A stretch of DNA of 64,000 bases, taken from Micromonospora sp. M71_S20. GTDB lineage: Bacteria > Actinomycetota > Actinomycetes > Mycobacteriales > Micromonosporaceae. The notes below the pieces were generated by a model that worked only from the letters and a program-made list of their open reading frames with translations, ran no database searches and was not told the DNA's origin. Both the position numbers and the translations under genes were made by a program. The stretch is taken from NCBI RefSeq assembly GCF_003664255.1, contig NZ_RCCV01000001.1, forward strand, positions 3,968,001 to 4,032,000, in the 5' to 3' direction. Positions 45,926-54,634 of the stretch are shown in pieces. The first letter of the stretch is position 1; the number at the start of each line of letters is the position of its first letter.

Positions 45926-46882
45926 TCAGCCGCCGGGGCCGCCGGGTTCCGGGGCGTCGCCGCTGCGGGTGGGGTCGAGGAAGACGTACCGGATCTGCGG
46001 GTGACGGGCGGTGAGTCGCCGCTCGGCCTGGTCGGCGGCGGCCTCGATGGTCGCGCCGCTCGCCTCGTCGTCGAAGTCCACCTTCGCGGCGACCAGGACG
46101 TCGCTCGGGCCGAGCTGCATGGTCAGCAGGGTGTCGATCCGCCGCACGGCGGGCAGGCCGGCGAGTTCCTCGCTGATCTCGCCGCGCAGCCGTTCGGGCA
46201 CCGCCCGGCCGACCAGCAGCGAGATGTTGCTGTGGGCCAGGACGGTGGCCACCACGAGCAGCAGCACGCCGATCAGGACGGAGGCGGCGCCGTCCCAGAG
46301 CTCGTCACCGGTGAGCTGGGACAGAGCGACCCCGGCGGCGGCCAGCACCAGCCCGATCAGGGCCGCGCTGTCCTCCAGGAACACCGCCTTCAGGGGAGTG
46401 TCGGAGGTCAGGTGCAGGAACCGGCGCGGCGTGGTGCGCCAGCGCCGGGACTCGGCGCGGACCTGGCGCACGGCGCGGGCCAGCGAGACCGACTCGATGG
46501 CGAACGACACCGCCAGCACGACGTAGGTGATCAGGTAGTCGCCGCTGTGCTCGTGCACCAGGATGGTGGTGACGCCGTGGGTGATGGCGAAGCCGGCGCC
46601 GGCGACGAACGTGAACAGCGCCGCGAGGAACGCCCAGACGTAGCTCTCCTTGCCGTACCCGAAGGGGTGGCGGGCGTCGGCGGGCCGCGCCCCGCGGCGC
46701 AGCGCGAGGTACAGCAGCACCTCGGTGGTGGTGTCGGCGACGGAGTGCACGGCCTCGGAGAGCATCGCCGCCGACCCGGAGATCACCCCGGCGACGAGCT
46801 TGGCCACCGCGATGGCGAGGTTGGCGGCCCCCGCCACCACGACGGTGCCGACGCTCTCGGTCCTGACCTCCGGCTGGGCCAC
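45926..46882 (-). CDS. Cation diffusion facilitator (CDF) metal exporter
   Basis: A 318-residue membrane protein with six transmembrane segments. The metal sites of CDF proteins are recognisable: SEAVHSVADTTTEVLL (HxxxD) in helix 2, RHPFGYGKESYVWAF after helix 2 and LEDSAALIGLVLA (ExSxA/D) in helix 5. A cytoplasmic C-terminal domain (RIDTLLTMQLGPSDVLVAAKVDFD) follows. It exports a divalent cation such as Zn2+, Co2+ or Mn2+ in exchange for protons. The start is GTG 46882, 6 nt after TACAGT, predicted leaderless. A 45-bp internal part of this gene (46452-46496) is also found at 35316-35360. Confidence 0.92.
   Translation of the reverse strand: MAQPEVRTESVGTVVVAGAANLAIAVAKLVAGVISGSAAMLSEAVHSVADTTTEVLLYLALRRGARPADARHPFGYGKESYVWAFLAALFTFVAGAGFAITHGVTTILVHEHSGDYLITYVVLAVSFAIESVSLARAVRQVRAESRRWRTTPRRFLHLTSDTPLKAVFLEDSAALIGLVLAAAGVALSQLTGDELWDGAASVLIGVLLLVVATVLAHSNISLLVGRAVPERLRGEISEELAGLPAVRRIDTLLTMQLGPSDVLVAAKVDFDDEASGATIEAAADQAERRLTARHPQIRYVFLDPTRSGDAPEPGGPGG
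46452..46496. repeat. Source copy of the 45-bp duplicated segment
   Basis: This part of the CDF gene encodes the loop [17 protein letters not shown] (minus strand). It is repeated at 35316-35360 with one mismatch. Because it is coding and conserved here, this is probably the original copy. Confidence 0.8.
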
Positions 46883-47008
46883 CACGCCACTGTAGGGTCG
46901 TCGGCGGCGGGCCGTCCGGCGACCGGTGAACCGGCCGGTCGCGACGCGGGACACGTCCTGCCCGCGTGGGTGCACGGACGCGGCGCGCGGGCTGCTAGCG
47001 TCTACCGC
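46883..47008. promoter_or_regulatory. Divergent leaderless promoters of CDF and pafB genes
   Basis: The minus strand has TACAGT (46889-46894) 6 nt from the CDF GTG. The plus strand has TAGCGT (46996-47001) 7 nt from the pafB GTG at 47009. Neither gene has a Shine-Dalgarno. Confidence 0.6.
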
Positions 47009-48007
47009 GTGTCGCGGACCCGCACCGAACGCCTGGTCAACCTGGTTATCTGCCTACTGTCCACACGACGGTTCCTGACCGCCGCGCAGATCGCCGCGAC
47101 CGTGCCCGGCTACGAGCACGATCCCGACGACGCCCGCGACCACGAGGCCTTCCAGCGTAAGTTCGAGCGGGACAAGGCCGAGCTGCGTGAGCTGGGCGTG
47201 CCGCTGGAGACCGGGACGGCGAGCGTCTTCGACGCGGAGCCCGGCTATCGGATCGCCCACCGGGAGTACGCGCTGCCCGACATCCCCCTCGAACCGGACG
47301 AGGCCGCCGCGGTCGGCATCGCCGCCCGGCTGTGGCAGCACGCCGGCCTGGCCGCCGCCGCCTCCTCCGGGCTGGCGAAGCTGCGCGCCGCCGGCGTCGA
47401 CGTGGACCCGCAGGCCACGCTGGGCCTGGAGCCGATGGTGACGGTGGACCCGGCGTTCGCGCCGCTCACCGCGGCGGCCCGGGACCGGCGCGAGGTCAGC
47501 TTCGACTACCGGGTGCCCGACCGCGACGACTCCACCCGCCGCCGCCTCCAGCCGTGGGGCGTGGTCTGCTGGCGGGGCCGCTGGTACGTGGTCGGGCACG
47601 ACCTCGACCGCGATGCGACCCGCTGCTTCCGGCTGTCCCGGGTGGTCGGCGCGGTCCGGGCGACCGGCGCCCCCGGGGGCTACGAGCCGCCGGCCGGGGT
47701 CGACCTGATCAGCCACGTGGCCCGCTGGTCGGGGCCGGCGGAGCGCACCGGGCGGGCCACCGTGCTGGTCGCCGCCGGACGCGCCGCCGGGCTGCGCCGC
47801 TGGGCGGTCGACGTCACCGCCTGCCCCGACGGCGACCGGCTCGTCCTGCCCTACGCCGACGCGGACGTCCTCGCGGGCCAGCTCGTCGGCTACGGCCCGG
47901 ACGTGCGGGTGCTCGATCCGCCGGAGGTGCGCGACGCGGTGATCCAGCGGCTCAAGGAGATCGCCGCCCGGCACGACGATCTCGCGGTCGCCGGGGGTGT
48001 CCGGTGA
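47009..48007 (+). CDS. pafB: WYL-domain transcription regulator PafB
   Basis: A 332-residue regulator. An N-terminal winged helix (RLVNLVICLLSTRRFLTAAQ; FQRKFERDKAELRELGVPL) is followed by a WYL domain (about 145-225) with the motif GRWYVVGHDLDRDATRCFRL and a WCX C-terminal domain. In mycobacteria PafB and PafC form a heterodimer that activates DNA-damage genes, mostly independent of LexA, and is sensed through the WYL domain. Start GTG 47009 is 7 nt after TAGCGT. The stop overlaps pafC as GTGA, so the two are made together. It is not a proteasome component despite its name. Confidence 0.95.
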   Translation: MSRTRTERLVNLVICLLSTRRFLTAAQIAATVPGYEHDPDDARDHEAFQRKFERDKAELRELGVPLETGTASVFDAEPGYRIAHREYALPDIPLEPDEAAAVGIAARLWQHAGLAAAASSGLAKLRAAGVDVDPQATLGLEPMVTVDPAFAPLTAAARDRREVSFDYRVPDRDDSTRRRLQPWGVVCWRGRWYVVGHDLDRDATRCFRLSRVVGAVRATGAPGGYEPPAGVDLISHVARWSGPAERTGRATVLVAAGRAAGLRRWAVDVTACPDGDRLVLPYADADVLAGQLVGYGPDVRVLDPPEVRDAVIQRLKEIAARHDDLAVAGGVR

Positions 48008-49056
48008 CCCGGCCGGCCGCCCGGGGCGGCTCCCGCGCGTCGGCCGACCGGCTGGCCCGGCTGCTGAACCTGGTGCCCTACCTGCTGGCCCGGCCCGGCA
48101 TCGAGCTCGCCGAGGCGGCCGGGGACCTGGGCGTCACCGAGCGGCAGCTGCGCGAGGACCTGGAACTGCTGTGGGTGTGCGGGTTGCCCGGTTACGGCCC
48201 CGGTGACCTGATCGACATGGCCTTCGACGGCGACCGGGTGACGATCACCTACGACGCCGGCATCGACCGGCCGCTGCGGCTCACCCCGGACGAGGCCCTC
48301 GCGTTGGTGGTGGCGCTGCGGATGCTCGCCGAGACGCCGGGGGTGACCAACCGGGAGGCCGTCGAGCGGGCGCTGGCCAAGATCGAGCACGCGGCCGGTG
48401 ACCTGGTGGCGGCGCCGGTCGAGGTCCGGCTGCCCGCCGACACCCGCCGGGTGGCGGAGCTGCGGGCGGCCGTCGAGAGCGGCCGGGCGCTGCGCATCAC
48501 CTACTACACGGCCGCGCGGGACGAGACCACCGAGCGCGTCGTCGACCCGCTGCGGATGCTTATGGTCGGCGGGCGGGCGTACGTGGAGGCGTGGTGCCGC
48601 CGGGCGGAGGCGGTGCGGCTGTTCCGGGCCGACCGCATCGACGCGGTCACCGAGTTGGACGAGCGGGCGGTGGTGCCGCCGCAGGCCCGCCCGCACGACC
48701 TCACCGAGGGCGTGTTCCGCCCGTCGCCGGACCTGCCGCTGATCACCCTGCGGATCGGTCGGGGCGAGCGGTGGCTGACCGAGTACTACCCGTGCGAGCG
48801 GGTCGAGGCCGGCGGCGGCGACCACTGGCTGGTCTCGCTGCGGGTCACCGACCTGGGCTGGGCCCGCCGGTTCGTGCTGGGCCTGGGCCCGGACGTGGCC
48901 GTGGTCGCCCCGGTCGAGCTGGCCGAGCAGGTCCGGGCCGCGGCGGTCGCCGCCCTCGACGCGTACGCGTCGCCGCCGCCCGTGCCGGTCGGCGGGTCGG
49001 ACACGCCGCGGGCGGTGTCCCCAGCCGACCCGGCGGTGACCGCGGGCACGCAGTAG
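48004..49056 (+). CDS. pafC: WYL-domain transcription regulator PafC
   Basis: A 350-residue partner of PafB. The winged helix covers residues 10-65 (ADRLARLLNLVPYLLARPG; LGVTERQLREDLELLWVCGL) and the WYL domain about 150-215 (ALRITYYTAARDETTERVVD; GRAYVEAWCRRAEAVRLFRA). A WCX domain closes the fold, and the last 30 residues are a Pro/Thr-rich tail. It is translationally coupled to pafB. As the heterodimer it should activate DNA-repair genes through a -26 type recognition element in other promoters; such sites were not searched here. Confidence 0.95.
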   Translation: MTRPAARGGSRASADRLARLLNLVPYLLARPGIELAEAAGDLGVTERQLREDLELLWVCGLPGYGPGDLIDMAFDGDRVTITYDAGIDRPLRLTPDEALALVVALRMLAETPGVTNREAVERALAKIEHAAGDLVAAPVEVRLPADTRRVAELRAAVESGRALRITYYTAARDETTERVVDPLRMLMVGGRAYVEAWCRRAEAVRLFRADRIDAVTELDERAVVPPQARPHDLTEGVFRPSPDLPLITLRIGRGERWLTEYYPCERVEAGGGDHWLVSLRVTDLGWARRFVLGLGPDVAVVAPVELAEQVRAAAVAALDAYASPPPVPVGGSDTPRAVSPADPAVTAGTQ

Positions 49057-49066
49057 GCTGGCCGCC

Positions 49067-49315
49067 GTGGTGAAGTGGATCGTGCTCGCGGTGGTGCTGT
49101 TCGCGCTCGTCGTGTTCGCCCTGGCCCTGCGGCCGGTGCTGGCGCGGCTGCCCCGGCTGCGTCGCGCGGCCGTGGCCCTGCAACGCCGGGCGACCGAGGC
49201 GGAGGCGCTGCGGGAGACCGCCGAGACCCTCCAGGCGCGGGCGGAGGCTCTCCAGGAGCAGCTCGACACCACCCAGCGGCGGCTGGCCGTGATCAAGGCG
49301 AAACGCGGCGGCTGA
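49067..49315 (+). CDS. Small membrane-anchored coiled-coil protein
   Basis: An 82-residue protein with an N-terminal transmembrane helix (WIVLAVVLFALVVFALAL) and a heptad-rich coiled coil (LRETAETLQARAEALQEQLD). Two adjacent GTG codons are possible starts. The first, 49067, is 7 nt after TAGGCT (49054-49059), consistent with a leaderless transcript. The gene lies between pafC and tatA in the usual actinobacterial order. Its function is unknown; it might help membrane assemblies such as the Tat translocase, but this is only positional. Confidence 0.75.
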   Translation: MVKWIVLAVVLFALVVFALALRPVLARLPRLRRAAVALQRRATEAEALRETAETLQARAEALQEQLDTTQRRLAVIKAKRGG

Positions 49316-49523
49316 TCGGTCGGTGCCCGGTCCCTGCGCGTTCCGGTCCGGTTGCGCGCAGGAATGATCCTCCGGCAGATGGTTGACGGGACGTCCCGCG
49401 TTGGTCAAGACTTCACCGGCCGGGACGAACCACCACCACCCGGCGGGTGGCAGCGGCCGTCGGCGGACGTACGATGGGCTGCGGTACACCCCACACGACG
49501 ACACAGAGCGACTGGAGCTTCCC

Positions 49524-49850
49524 ATGGGTGCCCTCAAGCCGTGGCACATCGCCGTACTCGTGGTCGTGCTGATCCTGCTCTTCGGCGCGAAGCGGCTCCC
49601 TGACGCGGCCCGTTCGCTGGGCCGTTCGCTGCGGATCATCAAGGCCGAGACCAAGAGCCTGCACGACGACGACCGCGACCTCGCCGAGAAGGCCGACGCG
49701 CAGTCCGGCTACCAGCCGCTCCCGCCGCAGACCGTTCAGGGCCAGCCGTACGCGCCGCCGCCCGCCGGGCAGCAGCCGCACGTCGCCCCGCAGCAGCAGC
49801 CGTACGCACCCCCGGTCAACGACCCGGTGCAGCGCGTCCGCGACAACTGA
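49524..49850 (+). CDS. tatA: Sec-independent protein translocase subunit TatA
   Basis: A 108-residue protein. The short N-terminal transmembrane helix (PWHIAVLVVVLILLFGAKRL) with the conserved FG hinge and the amphipathic helix (PDAARSLGRSLRIIKAETKS) are classical TatA features. The C-terminal tail is Pro/Gln-rich. It forms the translocation pore for folded twin-arginine proteins, one likely client being the DUF4127 protein that starts at 10919. The ATG 49524 follows CTGGAG. It is 18 bp upstream of tatC. A perfect palindrome CGGGACGTCCCG (49387-49398) lies about 125 bp upstream. Confidence 0.95.
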   Translation: MGALKPWHIAVLVVVLILLFGAKRLPDAARSLGRSLRIIKAETKSLHDDDRDLAEKADAQSGYQPLPPQTVQGQPYAPPPAGQQPHVAPQQQPYAPPVNDPVQRVRDN

Positions 49851-49868
49851 CCGAAGGGCCCGAGACCC

Positions 49869-50819
49869 GTGGCCTTCGCCCTCAAGAAGCGCGGTCCGAG
49901 CAACTTCGAACGGGCCGCCGACGGCTCGATGACGCTCATCGAGCACATCCGCGAGCTGCGCAACCGGTTGTTCCGCGCCTCCCTGGCTATCGCGTTCGGG
50001 CTGATCATCGGCTTCCTGCTCGCCCAGCCGGCGTTCGACCTGCTCAAGCAGCCGTACTGCCGGCTTCCCGGCATGATCGTCGACGGTGAGTGCCAGAACT
50101 TCCTGCAGCTCGCGCCGACCGACGGCTTCGTCCTCAAGCTGAAACTGGCGCTCTGGATCGGGTTGATCATCGGCGCGCCGGTGTGGCTCTACCAGCTCTG
50201 GGCGTTCATCGCGCCCGGCCTGCACCGGCACGAGCGCAAGTGGGCGTACGTCTTCGTGGCGATCGCGGCGCCCCTGTTCGCCGCCGGCGCGGTGCTGGCC
50301 TTCTTCGTGGTGGACAAGGGCCTGGCCTTCCTGCTGGAGGCCGGCGTCACCGGCACCGACTCGCAGCTCGAGGTGACCCGGTACATCTCGTTCGTCACCA
50401 ACATGATCCTGCTCTTCGGAGTGGCGTTCGAGTTCCCCCTCACCCTGCTGATGCTCAACTTCACCGGGGTGGTGAGCGCCCGCCGGTTGCTCAGCTGGTG
50501 GCGGGCCGTGGTCTTCATCTGCTTCGCGTTCGCGGCGATCGCCACCCCCGATCCCGGGCCGTTCGGCATGACCCTGCTGGCGCTCTGCCTGTCGCTGCTC
50601 TACTTCGTCGCCGTCGGGGTGGCGTTCCTCAACGACAAGCGCAAGGGACGTGGCAAGGAGGTCTACGCGGGCATCGGCGACGACGAGGTGTCGCCGCTGG
50701 AGTTCGACCCCGACCCGGTGGAGGCCGGCCAGCGGGTGGACGCCAGCGCGCCGATCGCCGCCCCCGAGCCGGTCGCCGCGCCGGCGCCGATCGAGCGCCG
50801 CTACGACGACATGACCTGA
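49869..50819 (+). CDS. tatC: Sec-independent protein translocase subunit TatC
   Basis: A 316-residue six-helix membrane protein that recognises the twin-arginine signal. The N-terminal cytoplasmic motif SMTLIEHIRELRNRLFRASL, the first extracellular loop and the helix WLYQLWAFIAPGLHRHERKW, with the conserved FxxPGL-like element, are typical. FGVAFEFPLTLLMLNFTGVV precedes the last hairpin. A C-terminal extension of about 70 residues rich in Asp, Pro and Ala is usual for actinobacteria. It starts with GTG. It is followed by a strong terminator, which closes the ancestral gene block. Confidence 0.96.
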   Translation: MAFALKKRGPSNFERAADGSMTLIEHIRELRNRLFRASLAIAFGLIIGFLLAQPAFDLLKQPYCRLPGMIVDGECQNFLQLAPTDGFVLKLKLALWIGLIIGAPVWLYQLWAFIAPGLHRHERKWAYVFVAIAAPLFAAGAVLAFFVVDKGLAFLLEAGVTGTDSQLEVTRYISFVTNMILLFGVAFEFPLTLLMLNFTGVVSARRLLSWWRAVVFICFAFAAIATPDPGPFGMTLLALCLSLLYFVAVGVAFLNDKRKGRGKEVYAGIGDDEVSPLEFDPDPVEAGQRVDASAPIAAPEPVAAPAPIERRYDDMT

Positions 50820-50842
50820 CCGGCGGGTCGTCCCCGTCGACG

Positions 50843-50884
50843 CAACGGAACAAGCCCTCCCTCGCCGGGGGGCTTGTTCCGTTG
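50843..50884 (+). terminator. Terminator after tatC
   Basis: A perfect 15-bp stem (50843-50857 with 50870-50884) with a C/G-rich loop lies 24 bp after the tatC stop. The 648-bp stretch to 51468 otherwise holds only one weak small frame. Confidence 0.85.
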
Positions 50885-51018
50885 CCGCCCCGGTGCGTAC
50901 GGCACCGCGAAACGCGCCCCTAACGCACGGCGCGTCAGCCGTCAGCACCCAGTCGGCAATCCGTCACGAGACATCCACGAGCTGCAATCGGGTAAGCAGA
51001 TCTTTACGATGTGTCGAC

Positions 51019-51285
51019 GTGTCCGACGAGGGAGGTCGCTGTCCAGTGCGTCGCCCGACGTGTCGTCGTCCACCCGTCACCGGCCCGGAGGCCATCTCCC
51101 CGCCGCCGCGGCCCGGGGTGCCCGTCGCACGGTTCCTCGTGCGGCAGGGAGCCGCGGTGGGGGCGGGCGTGCTGAGTGCCGCCCTGCCGCGCGAGCCGGC
51201 CGCCGCCGCGGACCGGGCCGCCGTCGCCCCGGCAGCGGCGGCCCCGGGTGACCGGTCTCCCGGGGTGAGTGCCCGCCCCGGCTGA
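51019..51285 (+). CDS. Possible small exported peptide, uncertain
   Basis: An 88-codon frame whose second half (VARFLVRQGAAVGAGVLSAALP then an Ala-rich run) looks like an export signal or membrane segment. Two starts are possible: GTG 51019, 8 nt after a TACGAT box, or GTG 51046, 10 nt after GGAGG. There is no family match by eye, and the Arg/Pro-rich N-terminal part could be chance. It precedes the lanthipeptide regulators, so an accessory role is conceivable but unsupported. Confidence 0.3.
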   Translation: MSDEGGRCPVRRPTCRRPPVTGPEAISPPPRPGVPVARFLVRQGAAVGAGVLSAALPREPAAAADRAAVAPAAAAPGDRSPGVSARPG

Positions 51286-51467
51286 GCCCGGGCGGGCCCG
51301 CCCGCGCGGTCGTCCGGTCCCTCCGCCCCCACGCCGGGCCACCCGGATGCCCCACCGTCGGTCGTCGTTGTCGCGCTTCATGATCCAGCCGTTTCCGTCC
51401 GGCCAGCCTGCGCGGTCCCGTCAACGGGACCGCTCGCCGCCCCGCACCCCCAGATCGGAGCCACGCG

Positions 51468-52073
51468 TTGATCCGCGTCGTCGTTGTCGAGGAGATGGGC
51501 CTGCTGCGTACCGCGCTGTGCGCGGCACTGTCGAGCGAGGAGGACATCGAGGTCGTCGCCGAGGTGACCGGGATGGCGGAGCTGCCCGCCCTGGTGCGTC
51601 GGCACCGGCCGGACGTGGTGCTGGTGGACCTGGCGCCGGACGCCCCGGACCCGGTCGAGGTCGTCGCCGAGATCACCGGAGCGGTGCCCGACACCGCCGT
51701 GCTGGCCATGGGCCGCCGGTGGAGCCAGCGGATCGTCGGGGACCTGCTGGCCGCCGGCGTACGGGGCCTCGTGGGCAAGGACGCCTCCCTGGAGGCGCTG
51801 GTCGGCGCCGTCCGGGAACTCGCCGCCGGCGGCAAGGTCATCGACGCCGACGCCGCCGTGACGGCGCTGCGCCCCACGTCGGGCCCGCTGACGCGCCGGG
51901 AGGTGGAGGTGCTGCGGGTGGCCGCGGAGGGCCTGCCGCTCAAGGAGATCGCCCGCCGGCTCTACCTCGCGCACGGGACGGTGCGCAACCACCTGTCGGC
52001 GATCATGCGCAAGACCGGCGCCCGCAACCGGATGGAGGCGGTGTGGCGCGCCCGCCGCGACGGCTGGATGTAG
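51468..52073 (+). CDS. ramR: RamR-like LuxR-type regulator, copy 1
   Basis: A 201-residue regulator starting with TTG, preceded by GGAG. The receiver-like domain keeps the aspartate (DVVLVDLAPDAPD) and the Lys (GLVGKDASLE), but the N-terminal acidic pair is Glu-Glu (VVVVEEMG) instead of Asp-Asp. The helix-turn-helix is LTRREVEVLRVAAEGLPLKE and IARRLYLAHGTVRNHLSAIM. This layout fits RamR/AmfR, the activator of SapB/AmfS lanthipeptide operons, whose receiver is also atypical. No kinase is adjacent. It should control the synthetase-precursor-transporter operon, which runs on the other strand. Confidence 0.82.
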   Translation: MIRVVVVEEMGLLRTALCAALSSEEDIEVVAEVTGMAELPALVRRHRPDVVLVDLAPDAPDPVEVVAEITGAVPDTAVLAMGRRWSQRIVGDLLAAGVRGLVGKDASLEALVGAVRELAAGGKVIDADAAVTALRPTSGPLTRREVEVLRVAAEGLPLKEIARRLYLAHGTVRNHLSAIMRKTGARNRMEAVWRARRDGWM

Positions 52074-52227
52074 CGGGCCGGGCGCCCAACCGGCCGGGAG
52101 GTGCCGGTGCCGGCCGCCCCCGTCCGGCCTGGACGGTGCCGGATCGCTCGCCGAGCGGAACCCGGCGGGGCGTGCTTGAATTCTGACGGTCCGTGATCTG
52201 TCTGACGACGCTCCGGAGGGGTCAACG

Positions 52228-52806
52228 TTGATCCGTACCCTGCTCGCTCTCGACGGCGCCCTGGTCCGTGGCGCCCTGTCGCTCGTGCTCGCCGCCGAGG
52301 CGGACATCAGCGTGGTGGCGGAACTGGACCGGGGCGACGCCCTGCCGCCGGCGGTCCGGACGCAGCGTCCCGACGTCGCGGTCGTGGACCTCGACCTCAT
52401 CGGCGAGGCGGGCGTGGCGGGGCAGTGCCCGTTGCTGGTGCTCGCCGACCGGCGCCGGGCGCGCAACCTGCACCGGGTCTTCGTGCCGGGGCGCACCGTC
52501 GGGATCCTCGGCAGCGACGTCTCACCGCACCGGGTGCTGGACGGCATCCGGCGCCTCGCCCGCCGCGAGTCGGTGGTCGACGCCGACCTGGTGATGGCGG
52601 CACTGAACCGGGACAGCCCGCTCACCTCGCGGGAGACGGAGATCCTCGACCTGACCGCGGCCGGGGCGCCGGTCGTGGAGGTCGCCCGGACGCTCGGGCT
52701 CGCCCCGGGGACCGTGCGCAACCACCTCGGCCGGATCGCCCGCAAGGCGGGCGCGCGCACCAGGATCGAGGCCGTGCGGGTCGCCCGCGAGGCCGGCTGG
52801 ATCTGA
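52228..52806 (+). CDS. RamR-like LuxR-type regulator, copy 2
   Basis: A 192-residue paralogue of the gene at 51468, 154 bp downstream, also starting with TTG (after GGAGGGG). Its receiver is more degenerate: the acidic pair is reduced (LLALDGALVRGAL) and the switch Lys region reads VGILGSDVSPH with no Lys, while the Asp of VAVVDLDLIGEAG remains. The helix-turn-helix LTSRETEILDLTAAGAPVVE and ARTLGLAPGTVRNHLGRIA is intact. Phosphorylation is unlikely; ligand- or partner-controlled activity is more plausible. It is convergent with the second transporter gene (26 bp apart). Confidence 0.8.
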   Translation: MIRTLLALDGALVRGALSLVLAAEADISVVAELDRGDALPPAVRTQRPDVAVVDLDLIGEAGVAGQCPLLVLADRRRARNLHRVFVPGRTVGILGSDVSPHRVLDGIRRLARRESVVDADLVMAALNRDSPLTSRETEILDLTAAGAPVVEVARTLGLAPGTVRNHLGRIARKAGARTRIEAVRVAREAGWI

Positions 52807-52831
52807 CGCCCGGCGCCGGGCCCCGCGGCGG

Positions 52832-54634
52832 TCAGGAGCGGCCGAGTGGTACGCGGTCCGGCGGCGCCACGTCGTCCCAGTGCCCGACCAGCTCGCGGTA
52901 GGTGGGCGAGCGGGTCAGCAGGTCGTCGTGGGTGCCGACGAGTGGCCGGTCGCCGTCGAACACCAGCACCCGGCGGGCCCGGGTCGCCGAGCTGATCCGG
53001 TGCGCGATCACCACCAGGGTGCCGCCCCGGCGGGCGAAGGCGTGCTCGACGGTCGCCTCCAGGGTCGGATCCAGGTGACACGTCGCCTCGTCGAGGATCA
53101 CCAGCGGCACCGGGGCGAGGTAGGCCCGGACCGCGGCGACGAGCTGACGCTCCCCGGCGGAGAGGGCGGCCGGGTCGAGTTCGGCGTCGAGCCCCCCGAG
53201 ACGGGCCACGAGGGGACCGGCGCCGAGGGTGCGCACGGCGGCGTGGACCGTCGCGTCGTCGGCGTCGGGGTGCAGGTAGCGGAGGTTGTCGCCGACGGAA
53301 CCGGTGCGCACGTACGCCTCCTGCGGCACCAGCACCCGCAGCCGGGCCAGTGCCTCCGGGGGCGTGCCGTCGACCGGTACGCCGGCCAGGTGGACGGTGC
53401 CCGACTCCGGTGCCGCCAGCCCGGCGACCAGCGCGGCCAGGGTGGACTTGCCGGCGCCGCTCGGCCCCACCACGGCCAGGTGGTCGCCGGCCGGCACCGT
53501 CAGGGTGAGGTCCGCCAGGACGGGTCGGGCGTGCGGGCCGTACCGGAAGGTCAGCCCCCGAAGCGCGACCGCCGGCGGGTCGCCGACGGCAGCGGCGGCC
53601 CACGGCGCCGGGCGGACGGCCGGCGGCGACGGGACGGCGGCAGGGTGGGACGGCGGGGTGGCGGGCGGCCGGAGGTCGGGGGGCGGGCTGGTGCGCAGGA
53701 TCCGGCCCAGGGTGACGGCGTAGCGCAGGCCGCCGCCTCCGACGCCCTGCACGACCGCGTGCAGGGCGGGTTGCAGCCCGGTGGTGACGTAGACCAGCGC
53801 CCCCAGCACGGCGCCGGCGCTCAGCCCCTGCCGGACCAGCCACGGCGCGGCCAGCACCAGCACCACCACGGGCAGCCAGCCGCCCACGCCGAGGCTGAGG
53901 CTGCGCAGCGCCGCCATCCGCGCGAGGGTCCGCTCCGCGTCGGCCTGCGCCCCGACCCGCCGGCCCACGTCGGACACCACGCGCTCCTGCGCGCCGCAGG
54001 CGACGACGTCGCGGTGCCCGGCCAGCGCCGACGCCGCCGACCGACCGAGCCGCTCGCCGGCGGTCACCTGCGCCCGCTGGTGCGCCACCATGGCCGGCAG
54101 CGACGCCCCGAACACGGCCAGCCCCACCACCAGCGGGGCGGCCACCGCACCCGCCAGCGGCGGGGCCAGGGCGAGCAGGCCGAGCAGCGCCGCGCCGGCG
54201 GTGAACAGGAACCCGCGGACCACCAGCAGCAGCCCGCCGAAGGTGTCCCGGACCACCTCGACCTGGTGGGTCAGCCGGGCCACGGTGGCGCTGTCCGCCC
54301 GGCCGCCGGCCCGGGTGGCGTCGCGCAGCGCCCCCTGCACCACCCGGGCGGCCAACTCGTCGCGGAACGGTTCGACCACGGCCCCGAGGCTGCGGTACAC
54401 CTGGCCGGCGGCCGCCGCGCCGACCAGCACCGCCGCGGCGAGCCCGGCCAGCCAGGCCAGGCCGGTGCCGAACTGGCCGGCCAGGAAACCCCGGTCGACG
54501 GCCCGGGCCACGAGCACCCCGGCGAGCAACGCCGGCAGGGCCTCCACCGCCGACCAGGCGGCCAGCCGGCCCAGGGCCCGGCGGCGGGCCCGCAGCGCCG
54601 CCCAGGTGGTCCGGCGTACGCCGGGGCCGCTCAT
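52832..54634 (-). CDS. ramB: Lanthipeptide ABC exporter subunit (RamB-like)
   Basis: A 600-residue ABC exporter half with an N-terminal six-helix membrane domain (about 1-300) and an ATPase. Walker A is VVGPSGAGKSTLAALVAG, the signature LSAGERQLVAAVRAYL, Walker B PLVILDEATCHLDP and the H-loop LVVIAHRISSATRA. A Pro-rich linker (about residues 320-350) joins the two halves. The ATG overlaps the stop of the first transporter gene by four bases. With that subunit it should form a heterodimeric exporter for the class III lanthipeptide. The catalytic Glu of Walker B is present in this subunit. Confidence 0.9.
   Translation of the reverse strand: MSGPGVRRTTWAALRARRRALGRLAAWSAVEALPALLAGVLVARAVDRGFLAGQFGTGLAWLAGLAAAVLVGAAAAGQVYRSLGAVVEPFRDELAARVVQGALRDATRAGGRADSATVARLTHQVEVVRDTFGGLLLVVRGFLFTAGAALLGLLALAPPLAGAVAAPLVVGLAVFGASLPAMVAHQRAQVTAGERLGRSAASALAGHRDVVACGAQERVVSDVGRRVGAQADAERTLARMAALRSLSLGVGGWLPVVVLVLAAPWLVRQGLSAGAVLGALVYVTTGLQPALHAVVQGVGGGGLRYAVTLGRILRTSPPPDLRPPATPPSHPAAVPSPPAVRPAPWAAAAVGDPPAVALRGLTFRYGPHARPVLADLTLTVPAGDHLAVVGPSGAGKSTLAALVAGLAAPESGTVHLAGVPVDGTPPEALARLRVLVPQEAYVRTGSVGDNLRYLHPDADDATVHAAVRTLGAGPLVARLGGLDAELDPAALSAGERQLVAAVRAYLAPVPLVILDEATCHLDPTLEATVEHAFARRGGTLVVIAHRISSATRARRVLVFDGDRPLVGTHDDLLTRSPTYRELVGHWDDVAPPDRVPLGRS

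Noticed and set aside
44798..47008. Very long plus-strand open frame leading into pafB
   Set aside because: It is antisense to the DUF3866 and CDF genes, both of which show family motifs. Only the part from GTG 47009 is pafB.
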